This document shows, in pieces, positions 1 through 7,612 of a stretch of 47,771 nucleotides of DNA. Each line of letters begins with the position of its first letter. Within the stretch, counting starts at the first letter, position 1. The notes beneath the pieces were generated by a model. It was not told the DNA's origin, did not search any database, and saw only the letters and a list, made by a program, of their open reading frames with translations. Where the stretch lies: assembly GCA_046292445.1 (NCBI GenBank), contig JBKBQT010000025.1, positions 1 to 47,771 on the forward strand, in the 5' to 3' direction. The DNA comes from CALIZF01 sp046292445. Its GTDB lineage: Bacteria > Pseudomonadota > Alphaproteobacteria > Rhodobacterales > Rhodobacteraceae. A program made the translations under genes and the position numbers.

Positions 1-47
1 TCGACGGCGGGTCCGGTGGTTCCACGCGGGTGCTGGCGCTGGTCTGA
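1..47 (+). CDS. Possible 3' end of an upstream gene
   Basis: One forward frame is open from the window edge to a TGA at 45-47 and would encode a tail ending in TRVLALV. The dispersed repeat that follows from about 75 often sits after gene ends in this window, which fits a gene finishing here. The piece is too short to identify a product, and another frame could be the real one. Confidence 0.25.
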   Translation, partial: DGGSGGSTRVLALV

Positions 48-74
48 CCCCGCCGCGCGCCTTCCCCTGCCCCG

Positions 75-120
75 CTTCATCGTTCCGCAAATACTCCGGG
101 GGTCCGGGGGCAGGGCCCCC
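75..120 (+). repeat. Dispersed GC-rich palindromic repeat, copy 1
   Basis: The segment begins CTTCATCGTTCC, continues with GCAAATACTCC and ends in GGGGGCAGGGCCCCC, which can fold into a short hairpin. The same layout (CTTCA, a short linker, CAAATA then CTC or TCC, a run of G, then a palindrome) recurs near 29.7, 35.5 and 42.0 kb. This copy is closest to the one at 41949-42015. It ends about 12 bases before the ribosome binding site of the next gene. Confidence 0.55.
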
Positions 121-144
121 GGCGCCCGGGCAGAGGAGATCGCC

Positions 145-552
145 TTGTCCACCGTCGCACCGCCCGAGAACCCCGAGGCCGACCCCCGCGTGCGGGCGGT
201 CTTCGACGACATCCGCGCCACCCGCGGATCGGACTTCGTCAACAATGTCTGGCGCTATCTCGCTTTCGACCCCGCCCTTCTCGAAGAGGTCTGGCGCGAC
301 ACCAAGGCCGTCATGGCCACGCCCTCGGCGCTCGATGCCAAGGTCAAGGAGATGGTCTACGCCGCCGTCAGCATCGCCAATGCCTGCGATTACTGCACCC
401 ACAGCCATCTCGCCGCGGCCCGCGCCCGCGGGATGACCCCGGCCGAACAGGCCGACCTGATGCGCATCGTCGCCGCCGCCGCGCGGACCAACGCCCTACT
501 GAACGCCATCCGACCGCCGGTCGATGCGGTCTTTCTCGCGCCCGGGGGCTGA
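145..552 (+). CDS. Carboxymuconolactone decarboxylase / AhpD-like protein
   Basis: The product is a 135-residue all-helical protein of the CMD/AhpD superfamily. Members include alkylhydroperoxidase D and related thiol-dependent peroxidase-like proteins. The AhpD signature is visible: Glu69, then the redox pair Cys81-x-x-Cys84 (ACDYC) and His88. I chose the TTG start at 145 because AGAGGAG lies six bases upstream and homology-like sequence begins there. The frame is open further upstream to 16, but that stretch runs through the repeat at 75-120 and reads as proline/arginine-rich noise. The gene converges on the RTX gene with only ten bases between the two stops. Its substrate cannot be told from sequence; a peroxidase or an unrelated CMD role are both possible. 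Confidence 0.85.
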   Translation: MSTVAPPENPEADPRVRAVFDDIRATRGSDFVNNVWRYLAFDPALLEEVWRDTKAVMATPSALDAKVKEMVYAAVSIANACDYCTHSHLAAARARGMTPAEQADLMRIVAAAARTNALLNAIRPPVDAVFLAPGG

Positions 553-562
553 GCGGCGCCGC

Positions 563-2338
563 TCAGCCAAGGATGAGCATGCCGGCGTCGATCGCCGCAC
601 CATTCGCGATCGAAAGGCTGAAATCCGCGGCGCCATCGCCGTCGAGATCGGCCGACAGGATCCCGGCGGCATGACGCACCTCGCCCGCCGCCCCCGTGAA
701 CGCGGCGCCGCCGATTAACACCGGCACGCTGCCCGGCGCGAACAGCGCCGAGAGGTCGATCCGGTCGGCGCCCCGGCCGAAATCGACGATCACGTCGCGC
801 GCGTCGTCGGCGGCGGAATCGCCGCGCTCGAAGACGAAGGTATCCGCCCCGGCCCCGCCGGTCAGCCGGTCCTTCCCCGCCCCGCCCCAGAGCGAATCCC
901 GCCCCGCCCCGCCGCGCAGCGCGTCGCGCCCCGCCATGCCGGCCAGCATGTCGTTCCCCTCGCCGCCGTTCAGCACGTCGCGCGACGCGGTGCCCGAGGC
1001 GATGTCGTCGCCGCCGAGCAGGTCGAGCGTCCGGCCCTCGCGCCCCTGCAAGAGGATGAAATCGTCGCCCTCGGTCGGTGTGCCGTTGATCTCGGCCGAC
1101 CGGTAGCTGCGCATGAACAGGCCGGCGGGCCGATCGCCCCCGGCCGAGGAATACCAGGCGAAGGTGACCCCGCCGTCGGCATCCGCCGCGACGCGCGGAA
1201 AGTTCTGCCCCGCCGGCAGCACCGCGTTGACCCGGAACGACTCGCCCAGCGGGGTGCCGTCCGCCGCGTGGCGCTGCGCATAGATGTCGTCGCGCGTGAA
1301 GTGATAGTCCATGAACTGCGTCCATGTGACGACGAAGCCGCCGCCCGGCATGGGCGCGACGTCGATGTTGTCCTGGAAGCCCGCCGACGGAAACGGCAGG
1401 CCGATCTGGAACTCGCCGCCCCGCGGCGTGCCGTCGGCGCGGAACACCCGGCCCATGGCATGCGGGTTGTAGGCCTGGGTTGTCTGATCGACATAGTCCA
1501 TCCAGATCGCCACGAACCCGCCGCCCGCCAGCGGCGCGATGCGCGCTGCGTCCTGATGTGAATAGGTCGATTCGTTGACAAGGAAGTTGCCGCCGAACGG
1601 TGTGCCGTCGGGGCGAAGGATCTGGCCATAGACGCCATAGCCGCTGCCGTCCTGCCCGCTGTCATCGGTCCAGACGACGGCCATCCGCCCGCCGGCAAGC
1701 GCGGCGATCTGCGGGGCGGACTGACGGCCGCCCACCTCCTGGTTCAGGACGCGTCCCCCGGTCGGCGAGCCGATCCCCGCAAAGGTCGCGACGGCCGCAT
1801 CCCACAGGTTGCCGTCCGCGGCATAGGCGACGGCGAAACCGCCGTCGGCCCCCCAGGGCGCAACCGAGGGGTCGAACTCCCAGCTCCCGCTGCGCACCGA
1901 CCCGTCCTCGTAGCGCGCGAGAAGGATCGTCTGCGCCGGCCCGGCCGCCGCGCCCGCCGCGTCGAAGACCCGGCCCATCACGTTCCGGCCCGTGTTGTAG
2001 CCGTAATTGTATTCGTCGGCCGTCCAGGTGACGACGAAGCCGCCGCCCGGCAACGCGGCGACATCCGGGTCCATCTGCCGCATCGGATTGCCGCCGGGGT
2101 CGGTCAACGCCTGGCTGACGCGGAAGGTGCCGCCCTGCGCCGCGCCGTCCGGCCCGATCAGCCGGCCCCAGATGTGCAGGCCCGCATCGCTCCAGGCGTT
2201 CCAGACGGCGACGCGGGTCCCGTCCGCCAGCGCGACGATGTTGAGGTTGTCGGAAAAGCCCTCGGCGGCATTCCCGCGGTCCGTCGACAGGACACGCTCG
2301 CCGGTCATGGGCTGAATGGTGCGGTCGAACATCGGCAT
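563..2338 (-). CDS. RTX calcium-binding protein with seven propeller-like repeats
   Basis: This 591-residue protein has two parts. Residues about 20-430 contain seven modules of roughly 45-60 residues, each with a core like VAALPGGGFVVTW followed by DGTPxGGxFxVN, which suggests a seven-bladed beta-propeller. Residues about 455-500 carry glycine-rich RTX nonapeptides (GGEGNDML, GGAGRDSL, GGAGKDRL, GGAGADTF), followed by a serralysin-type C-terminal region. RTX proteins bind calcium outside the cell and are usually exported by type I secretion through a C-terminal signal; no Sec signal is visible. No secretion genes are nearby. The ATG at 2338 is preferred because GGGA precedes it. The open frame extends to 2443, but its first codons lie inside an FNR-type box and so are probably untranslated. 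Ligand or enzymatic role is unknown. Confidence 0.85.
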   Translation of the reverse strand: MPMFDRTIQPMTGERVLSTDRGNAAEGFSDNLNIVALADGTRVAVWNAWSDAGLHIWGRLIGPDGAAQGGTFRVSQALTDPGGNPMRQMDPDVAALPGGGFVVTWTADEYNYGYNTGRNVMGRVFDAAGAAAGPAQTILLARYEDGSVRSGSWEFDPSVAPWGADGGFAVAYAADGNLWDAAVATFAGIGSPTGGRVLNQEVGGRQSAPQIAALAGGRMAVVWTDDSGQDGSGYGVYGQILRPDGTPFGGNFLVNESTYSHQDAARIAPLAGGGFVAIWMDYVDQTTQAYNPHAMGRVFRADGTPRGGEFQIGLPFPSAGFQDNIDVAPMPGGGFVVTWTQFMDYHFTRDDIYAQRHAADGTPLGESFRVNAVLPAGQNFPRVAADADGGVTFAWYSSAGGDRPAGLFMRSYRSAEINGTPTEGDDFILLQGREGRTLDLLGGDDIASGTASRDVLNGGEGNDMLAGMAGRDALRGGAGRDSLWGGAGKDRLTGGAGADTFVFERGDSAADDARDVIVDFGRGADRIDLSALFAPGSVPVLIGGAAFTGAAGEVRHAAGILSADLDGDGAADFSLSIANGAAIDAGMLILG

Positions 2339-2429
2339 TCCATTCCCGGCACCGGCGCAAGGCCATGCGCCGGCGGCTGCTGCTGCTGCATTGATATGCA
2401 GAGAGTGGAATGCGATCGGAAAGGCCGCC

Positions 2430-2443
2430 TTGATCCAGCGCAA
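2430..2443. promoter_or_regulatory. FNR-type box upstream of the RTX gene
   Basis: TTGATCCAGCGCAA keeps the TTG-N8-CAA core of FNR/CRP-family sites; the left half TTGAT is perfect and the right half is imperfect. It lies 91 bases upstream of the RTX start codon. It differs only in the two central bases from identical boxes at 10249-10262 and 32453-32466. Regulation by FnrL or a relative is inferred. Confidence 0.45.
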
Positions 2444-2465
2444 GGGCCGGCCGCGCCGGTCGGCG

Positions 2466-2487
2466 GCCCGCCTGTTGTCAGGCGGGC
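2466..2487 (-). terminator. Hairpin overlapping the rpoH stop codon
   Basis: GCCCGCCTG and CAGGCGGGC form a perfect 9-bp stem with a 4-base loop. The rpoH stop codon (2478-2480) lies within the loop and distal arm, so the last codons are part of the stem. No T run follows in the rpoH direction, so it may stop transcription weakly or protect the mRNA 3' end. Confidence 0.5.
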
Positions 2488-3374
2488 ACGACCATGCCCT
2501 TGCCCTTGGCCAGTTCGCGCATCCGCGCCTGGAGCTTCTCGAAGGCCCGCACCTCGATCTGGCGGATCCGCTCGCGGCTGACGCCGTAGCGTGCCGACAG
2601 GTCCTCCAGCGTCACCGGATCGTCCGACAGGCGGCGCTCGGTCAGGATGTCGCGCTCGCGGTCATTGAGCACCGCCATCGCGCGGGAGAGCAGGTCGAGC
2701 CGGGCGCCGAGCTCGTCGCGCGCCTCGTAATCGCCCGCCTGATCGGCCCCTTCGTCCTCGAGCCAGTCCTGCCACTGCGTGGCGCTGTCGCCGTCCGATC
2801 CGACCACCGCGTTGAGCGAGGCATCGGCGCCCGCAAGGCGGCGGTTCATGTCCACCACCTCGGTCTCGCTCACGTTGAGGTCGTGGGCGATGCGGGCGAC
2901 GTTCTCGGGCCGCAGGTCGCCATCCTCGAGCGCGCCGATCCGCGCCTTGGCCTTGCGCAGGTTGAAGAACAGCTTTTTCTGCGCCGAGGTCGTGCCGAGT
3001 TTGACGAGGCTCCACGACCGCAGGATGTATTCCTGGATCGAGGCGCGGATCCACCACATCGCATAGGTCGCGAGGCGAAACCCGCGTTCCGGGTCGAACC
3101 GCTTGACCGCCTGCATCAGGCCCACGTTCGCTTCGGAAATCACCTCGGCCTGCGGCAGGCCATAGCCGCGATAGCCCATCGCGATCTTGGCCGCGAGCCG
3201 CAGATGCGAGGTGACGAGCTTGTGCGCCGCGCCCGGATCCTGATCCTCGACCCAGCGCTTGGCGAGCATGTATTCCTCTTCCGGCTCCAGCATCGGGAAT
3301 TTGCGGATTTCCTGAAGATAACGGTTGAGCCCCTGTTCCGGGCTCGGGGCGGGCAGGGCGGTGTAGGTGGACAT
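2478..3374 (-). CDS. rpoH: RNA polymerase heat-shock sigma factor RpoH
   Basis: This 298-residue sigma-70 family protein directs RNA polymerase to heat-shock and related stress promoters. Region 2 spans about 50-125 and includes the core-binding and -10 recognition segment with TYAMWWIRASIQEYIL. The diagnostic RpoH box, QKKLFFNLR, is at 132-140. Region 4.2 with its helix-turn-helix (LEDLSARYGVSRERIRQIE) lies at about 256-275. The ATG at 3374 has AGGAGG five bases upstream; the frame extends to 3494 without homology. Length matches alphaproteobacterial RpoH. The pairing with an RluA-type synthase and DUF6476 is common in Rhodobacterales. Many relatives carry more than one rpoH, so which paralogue this is cannot be decided here. 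Confidence 0.96.
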   Translation of the reverse strand: MSTYTALPAPSPEQGLNRYLQEIRKFPMLEPEEEYMLAKRWVEDQDPGAAHKLVTSHLRLAAKIAMGYRGYGLPQAEVISEANVGLMQAVKRFDPERGFRLATYAMWWIRASIQEYILRSWSLVKLGTTSAQKKLFFNLRKAKARIGALEDGDLRPENVARIAHDLNVSETEVVDMNRRLAGADASLNAVVGSDGDSATQWQDWLEDEGADQAGDYEARDELGARLDLLSRAMAVLNDRERDILTERRLSDDPVTLEDLSARYGVSRERIRQIEVRAFEKLQARMRELAKGKGMVVPA

Positions 3375-3407
3375 CGTGCCTCCTGATCCTCCGGCGTCAG
3401 GCGGCGC

Positions 3408-3435
3408 AGGTATGGAGGGCCTGCGCGGGTTGCAA
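3408..3435 (-). promoter_or_regulatory. Candidate rpoH promoter
   Basis: Read on the minus strand, TTGCAA (3435-3430) and ATACCT (3413-3408) are separated by 16 bases, about 34 bases before the rpoH start. In the same place CTTG followed by CCATAC also resembles an RpoH-type promoter, which would allow autoregulation. This is motif matching only. Confidence 0.3.
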
Positions 3436-3554
3436 GTGTTTACGCCGGAAACTTTACCGAGGATGCGCCTTCCCGCGCCCCGCGCAACCACCATGTCAGC
3501 GCTATCACGGGCATGTCACCCCGCGCGAGGGGATGTTGCAGAAAAGGCGCCCGA

Positions 3555-4601
3555 TCAGGCTGGCCCGGCATCCCGCAACGCGGCGACAAGGCCCGCCATG
3601 TCGGCCGGCAGCGGCGCGACGAACCGCAGGCGCGCGCCGGTCACCGGATGGTCGAATCCGAGCGTCGCGGCATGCAGCGCCTGGCGGGGAAAGGCATCCA
3701 CCAGCCCCGCGACATCGCCGAGCGCGGCGCCCCGTGCGCGGCGGTGCCCGCCATAGACCGGATCGCCGACCAGCGCATGGCCCGCATGCGCCATGTGAAC
3801 GCGGATCTGATGCGTCCGCCCGGTCTCGAGCCAGCAGTCCAGCAGCGCGACCACCGGCGGCGTGCCATAGCCCGCCACCACCCGCGCGCGCGTGACCGCG
3901 TGGCGCGCGGCCGGGTTGGTCGGGGGTGCCACCGCCTGCCGCTGACGGTCGGACGGATGGCGGGCGAGGTGCGTGGCGATGCGCAGGATGCCGCCCGCCT
4001 CCCACGCCGCGCCGGGCACGCCGCGGAGCCGCGGGTCGGCCGCATCGGGCACGCCGTGGACCAGCGCGGCATAATGCCGGTCCACGGTATGGGCCGCGAA
4101 TTGCGCCGCAAGGCCGTGATGCGCCCGGTCGGTCTTGGCTGCGACGATCAGGCCCGATGTATCCTTGTCGATCCGGTGGACGATCCCCGGCCGCCGCTCG
4201 CCGCCGATCCCCAGAAGGCTCTCGCCGCAGTGATGCAGCAGGGCGTTGACGAGCGTGCCCTCGGGATTGCCCGCGCCGGGATGGACGACAAGGCCCGCCG
4301 GCTTGTCGATCACGATCAGGTCGGCATCCTCGTGCACCACGGCGAGGGGAATGTCCTGCGGCCGCGCCGGCGCATCGGCCGCCGCATCCACCGTGATCTC
4401 GAACACATCGCCCGGCGCGACGGCTGCCTTGGGATCGGTCACCGCCACCCCGTCGCGCCGGACCGCCCCGGCCGCGATCAGCCGCGCCAGTCGCGAGCGC
4501 GACAGGGCCGCATCCTCTGGCAGCGCCGCCGCGAGCGCCTTATCAAGGCGCGCGGCGGGCGCTTGGCCCAAAGTGACGGTGACAAGGACGGGACCGGCCA
4601 T
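3555..4601 (-). CDS. RluA-family 23S rRNA pseudouridine synthase
   Basis: The 348-residue product isomerises uridine to pseudouridine in RNA, probably in 23S rRNA like RluD. An S4-type RNA-binding segment occupies about 14-60 (RLDKALAAAL to GVAV). The catalytic motif HRIDKDTSGL follows at about 140-150 and its Asp is the nucleophile. RIRVHMAHAGHALVGDPVYG near 265-285 is the conserved RluA C-terminal block. The start at 4601 is chosen because the protein family begins just after it; the frame extends further to 4727 only through the opposing gene. Its ATG and the ATG of the divergent DUF6476 gene share the four bases CATG at 4599-4602. The exact target uridines cannot be read from sequence. 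Confidence 0.92.
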   Translation of the reverse strand: MAGPVLVTVTLGQAPAARLDKALAAALPEDAALSRSRLARLIAAGAVRRDGVAVTDPKAAVAPGDVFEITVDAAADAPARPQDIPLAVVHEDADLIVIDKPAGLVVHPGAGNPEGTLVNALLHHCGESLLGIGGERRPGIVHRIDKDTSGLIVAAKTDRAHHGLAAQFAAHTVDRHYAALVHGVPDAADPRLRGVPGAAWEAGGILRIATHLARHPSDRQRQAVAPPTNPAARHAVTRARVVAGYGTPPVVALLDCWLETGRTHQIRVHMAHAGHALVGDPVYGGHRRARGAALGDVAGLVDAFPRQALHAATLGFDHPVTGARLRFVAPLPADMAGLVAALRDAGPA

Positions 4602-4917
4602 GCGCGAGGACTCCGAGGGCGACGCAGGCCCGCTGCCCCTGTCGGTGCGCGTGCTGCAATGGCTCGTGATCGCGATGACGATCACGATGATCGTCGGCGT
4701 CATAACGGTGGTGGCGGTCGTTGTCACCCGGATGCCGCGCCCGGCGCCCTACCCCGCGCTGCCCGACGCCGTCGCGCTGCCCGACGGGACGCGGCCCGAG
4801 GCGATCACCTTCGGGCGCGGCTATGTCGCGGTTGTCACTGCCGACGGGCGCATCATCATTCTCGACCGCGAGACGGGCGCGTTGCGGCAGACTGTCACGA
4901 TCGAGGGCGCCGACTGA
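4600..4917 (+). CDS. DUF6476 small single-pass membrane protein
   Basis: This 105-residue protein has an acidic N-terminus (MREDSEGDAG), one hydrophobic membrane helix at about 20-45 (WLVIAMTITMIVGVITVVAVVV) and an outward domain containing ALPDGTRPEAITFGRGYVAVVTADGRIIILDRETGALRQTV. That C-terminal part reads like a single beta-propeller blade and matches my memory of Rhodobacterales DUF6476 proteins. Its function is not known. The ATG at 4600 overlaps the ATG of the divergent pseudouridine synthase gene by two bases, so each leader lies inside the other's coding sequence. The upstream open frame from 4246 runs antisense through the synthase and is discarded. Confidence 0.82.
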   Translation: MREDSEGDAGPLPLSVRVLQWLVIAMTITMIVGVITVVAVVVTRMPRPAPYPALPDAVALPDGTRPEAITFGRGYVAVVTADGRIIILDRETGALRQTVTIEGAD

Positions 4918-4937
4918 CGCCGGTTCGCCGCGCTGCT

Positions 4938-4969
4938 GTCACAGTGGTGTGCAAGCAGACCGCTGTGAC
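4938..4969. promoter_or_regulatory. 11-bp inverted repeat before kdsD
   Basis: GTCACAGTGGT at 4938-4948 faces ACCGCTGTGAC at 4959-4969, with a single mismatch that becomes a G-U pair in RNA, around a 10-base centre. Arm centres are 21 bp apart, two helical turns, as in many operators. It begins 21 bases after the DUF6476 stop, so it could equally be that gene's terminator. Confidence 0.4.
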
Positions 4970-4993
4970 CCGCGCCGCGGGCCGTGCTAGGGA
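4964..4993 (+). promoter_or_regulatory. Candidate kdsD operon promoter
   Basis: TGTGAC (4964-4969) and TAGGGA (4988-4993) are 18 bases apart. The TAGGG-type -10 recurs at other gene starts in this window. Initiation here would start the message almost at the ATG at 5000, giving a leaderless or very short leader. The -35 overlaps the right arm of the inverted repeat. Confidence 0.3.
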
Positions 4994-4999
4994 CGATCC

Positions 5000-6013
5000 A
5001 TGATGCGCCTGATCCCCAGTTTCCTGTCCGCTGCCGACGGTCGTGCGGGCGGAGCGCCCGATCCGGTATCGATCCTCGCGACCGCGCGGCGCGTCCTGCG
5101 GACCGAGGGCGAGGCGGTGCTGGCACTGGCCGACCGGCTGCCGGCCGATTTTGCGGCCGTGGTGGACCGGATGCTGGCCTGCCGCGGCCGGGTGATCCTG
5201 TCGGGGATCGGCAAGTCGGGCCATATCGCGCGCAAGATCGCGGCAACGCTGTCCTCGACCGGCACGCCCGCCTATTTCGTCCATGCCGCCGAGGCGAGCC
5301 ACGGCGACCTCGGCACCATCACCGCCGAGGATATCTGCCTTCTGCTGTCGAACTCGGGCGAGACGGCGGAACTGGGCGATCTGGTCGCCCATACCCGCCG
5401 CTTCGGGATTGCGCTGATCGGCATGTCGGGCCAACCGGGCAGCACGCTGATGCAGGCCGCGGACCTGCGGCTGACCCTGCCGGCCGCGCCCGAGGCCTGC
5501 ATCATCGGCATGGCCCCCACGACCTCGACCACCATGGCGCTCGCGCTCGGCGATGCGCTGGCGGTCGCGCTGATGGAGGCGCGGGGGTTCCTGCCCGAAC
5601 ATTTCCGCACCTTCCACCCGGGCGGGCAGCTTGCCGCGCGGCTGGCCCGAGTCGGCCAGCTCATGCGCGGGGCCGAGGCGCTGCCGCTGGTGGACCCGGA
5701 CACGCCGATGGGCGAGACGATCCTCGTGATGACCGCCAAGGGCCTCGGCGTTGCCGGCGTGGTCGCGGGCGGGCGGCTGATCGGCATCATCACCGACGGC
5801 GATCTGCGGCGGAACATGGCGGGGCTGCTGGACAAGTCGGCGGCCGATGTCGCCACGCCCGGCCCGCTGACCGCGCCGCCCGCGATGCTCGCGGCCGAGG
5901 CGGTGGCGGCGATGAACGCGCGCAAGGTGCACATGGTCTTTGTCGTCGATGACGACGACCGGCCGCTGGGCGTTCTGCACCTGCACGACTGCCTGCGCGC
6001 CGGCGTCGCCTGA
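5000..6013 (+). CDS. kdsD: Arabinose-5-phosphate isomerase (KpsF/GutQ family)
   Basis: KdsD converts ribulose 5-phosphate to arabinose 5-phosphate, the first step of Kdo synthesis for lipopolysaccharide. The 337-residue protein has an N-terminal SIS domain at about 60-190, with ILSGIGKSGHIARKIAATLS and the HAAEASHGDLG loop. Two CBS domains follow at about 220-335, with GIITDGDLRRNM and VFVVDDDDRPLGVLHLHD. Two ATGs (5000 and 5003) are possible starts. Only one base separates its stop from kdsB. The adjacent kdsB and kdsA support KdsD over the sorbitol-operon paralogue GutQ. Confidence 0.93.
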   Translation: MMRLIPSFLSAADGRAGGAPDPVSILATARRVLRTEGEAVLALADRLPADFAAVVDRMLACRGRVILSGIGKSGHIARKIAATLSSTGTPAYFVHAAEASHGDLGTITAEDICLLLSNSGETAELGDLVAHTRRFGIALIGMSGQPGSTLMQAADLRLTLPAAPEACIIGMAPTTSTTMALALGDALAVALMEARGFLPEHFRTFHPGGQLAARLARVGQLMRGAEALPLVDPDTPMGETILVMTAKGLGVAGVVAGGRLIGIITDGDLRRNMAGLLDKSAADVATPGPLTAPPAMLAAEAVAAMNARKVHMVFVVDDDDRPLGVLHLHDCLRAGVA

Positions 6014-6014
6014 G

Positions 6015-6779
6015 ATGCGCATCGCGATCGTCATCCCGGCCCGCTGGGCGTCGAGCCGCTATCCCGGCAAGCCGCTGGTGGCGCTGCGCGGGCCGGACGG
6101 GGCCAAGACGCTGATCCGCCGGACCTGGGAGGCGGCGCTGGCCGTGCCGGGCATCGCCACCGTCGCGGTGGCGACCGACGATGCGCGCATCGCCGAACAC
6201 GCCGCGGCCTTTGGCGCCCGCGTGGTGATGACCGCGCCCGACTGCGCCAACGGGACCGAGCGGGTGGCCGAGGCGGCGGCGCAGCTGCCGGCCGATCTCT
6301 ACATCAACCTGCAGGGGGATGCGCCGCTCACCCCGCCCTGGTTCGTCACCGCGCTGATCGCGGCTATGGCCGATCCGGCGGTGGCCGTGGCGACGCCGGT
6401 CGTGCTGGCAGACGCTTCGGCGCGCGCCCATCTGCGCGCCGACCGCGCCGCGGGCCGGGTCGGCGCCACCACGGCAGTGGTGGACCGCGCCGGCCGGGCG
6501 CTGTATTTCTCCAAGGAAGTGCTGCCGTTCGGGGATGACGCCGTGCCGGTCCTGCATCACGTCGGCCTTTACGGCTATCGCCCCGCGGCGCTGGCGGCCT
6601 ATCGCGGCTGGCCGGCCGGCGCGCTCGAGACGGCCGAGGGGCTCGAGCAGCTCCGGTTTCTCGAAAACGGCTGGCCGGTGGCCTGCGTGACGGTCGAGGC
6701 GCGCGGGCGCGTGTTCTGGGAGCTCAACAACCCCGTCGATGTCGCGCGGATCGAGGCGGCGCTGGGGTGGCAGGGGTGA
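6015..6779 (+). CDS. kdsB: 3-deoxy-manno-octulosonate cytidylyltransferase
   Basis: KdsB activates Kdo with CTP to give CMP-Kdo, the donor used by Kdo transferases on lipid A. The 254-residue product has the nucleotidyltransferase start IAIVIPARWASSRYPGKPL, the YINLQGDAPLTPP segment that holds the metal-binding Asp, and GLYGYRPAAL and GLEQLRFLENG near the C-terminus. Length fits the family (about 250). It starts one base after kdsD and its last bases overlap kdsA, which indicates translational coupling in one operon. Confidence 0.95.
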   Translation: MRIAIVIPARWASSRYPGKPLVALRGPDGAKTLIRRTWEAALAVPGIATVAVATDDARIAEHAAAFGARVVMTAPDCANGTERVAEAAAQLPADLYINLQGDAPLTPPWFVTALIAAMADPAVAVATPVVLADASARAHLRADRAAGRVGATTAVVDRAGRALYFSKEVLPFGDDAVPVLHHVGLYGYRPAALAAYRGWPAGALETAEGLEQLRFLENGWPVACVTVEARGRVFWELNNPVDVARIEAALGWQG

Positions 6780-7612
6780 CGGGCGGGGCGATCGAGCCCG
6801 TCGCCATCGGCCCCGTCACGGTCGGCGCCGGCCGGCTCGCCCTGATCGCCGGCCCCTGCCAGATCGAGACGCGCGACCACGCCCGGCGCATCGCCGCCGG
6901 GGTGGCCGAGGCAGCGGCGGCCGCCGGCCTGCCGGTCATCTTCAAGGCCAGCTACGACAAGGCCAACCGCACCAGCCTTGCCGCTGCGCGCGGCGTGGGC
7001 ATGGGGCCGGGGCTGGAGATCCTCGCCGCGATCCGGGGCGAATTCGGCCTGCCCGTCCTGACCGACGTGCATGAGCCGGGGCATTGCGCGACCGTCGCGC
7101 AGGCGGTCGATGTGCTCCAGATCCCCGCGTTCCTCTGCCGGCAGACCGACCTTCTGCTGGCTGCCGGCGAGACCGGGCGGGCGATCAACATCAAGAAGGG
7201 CCAGTTCCTCGCGCCTTGGGACATGGCCCATGTCGCGGCCAAGGTGGCCAGCACCGGCAACCGGCGCATCCTTCTGACCGAACGGGGCACATCCTTCGGC
7301 TACAACACGCTCGTCACCGATTTCCGCGCGCTGCCGCAGATGCGGGAAACCGGCTGGCCGGTGGTGTTCGACGCGACCCATTCGGTGCAGCAGCCCGGCG
7401 GCCTCGGCGGGGCGAGCGGCGGGCAGCGCCGGTTCGTCGCGCCGCTGGCCCGCGCCGCCGTCGCGGTCGGGGTCGATGCGGTGTTCATCGAGACGCATAA
7501 CGACCCAGACCGTGCCCCGTCCGACGGGGCGACGATGATCCCGCTGGCCGATCTCGGCGCCCTGCTGGCCGCGCTCGCCGCGCTCGATGCGCATGTGAGG
7601 GCGTCAGGATGA
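6776..7612 (+). CDS. kdsA: 3-deoxy-8-phosphooctulonate synthase
   Basis: KdsA condenses phosphoenolpyruvate with arabinose 5-phosphate to Kdo 8-phosphate in the cytoplasm. Family motifs are clear: LIAGPCQIE near the N-terminus, FKASYDKANRTS, TDVHEPGHC, IPAFLCRQTDLL, NIKKGQFLAPWDM, and FDATHSVQQPGG toward the end. The GTG at 6776 overlaps the kdsB TGA by four bases and gives 278 residues; an upstream GTG at 6767 would give 281, and the two cannot be separated by eye. The end overlaps the next gene in an ATGA. Kdo 8-phosphate phosphatase is not in this window. Confidence 0.95.
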   Translation: MTGGAIEPVAIGPVTVGAGRLALIAGPCQIETRDHARRIAAGVAEAAAAAGLPVIFKASYDKANRTSLAAARGVGMGPGLEILAAIRGEFGLPVLTDVHEPGHCATVAQAVDVLQIPAFLCRQTDLLLAAGETGRAINIKKGQFLAPWDMAHVAAKVASTGNRRILLTERGTSFGYNTLVTDFRALPQMRETGWPVVFDATHSVQQPGGLGGASGGQRRFVAPLARAAVAVGVDAVFIETHNDPDRAPSDGATMIPLADLGALLAALAALDAHVRASG

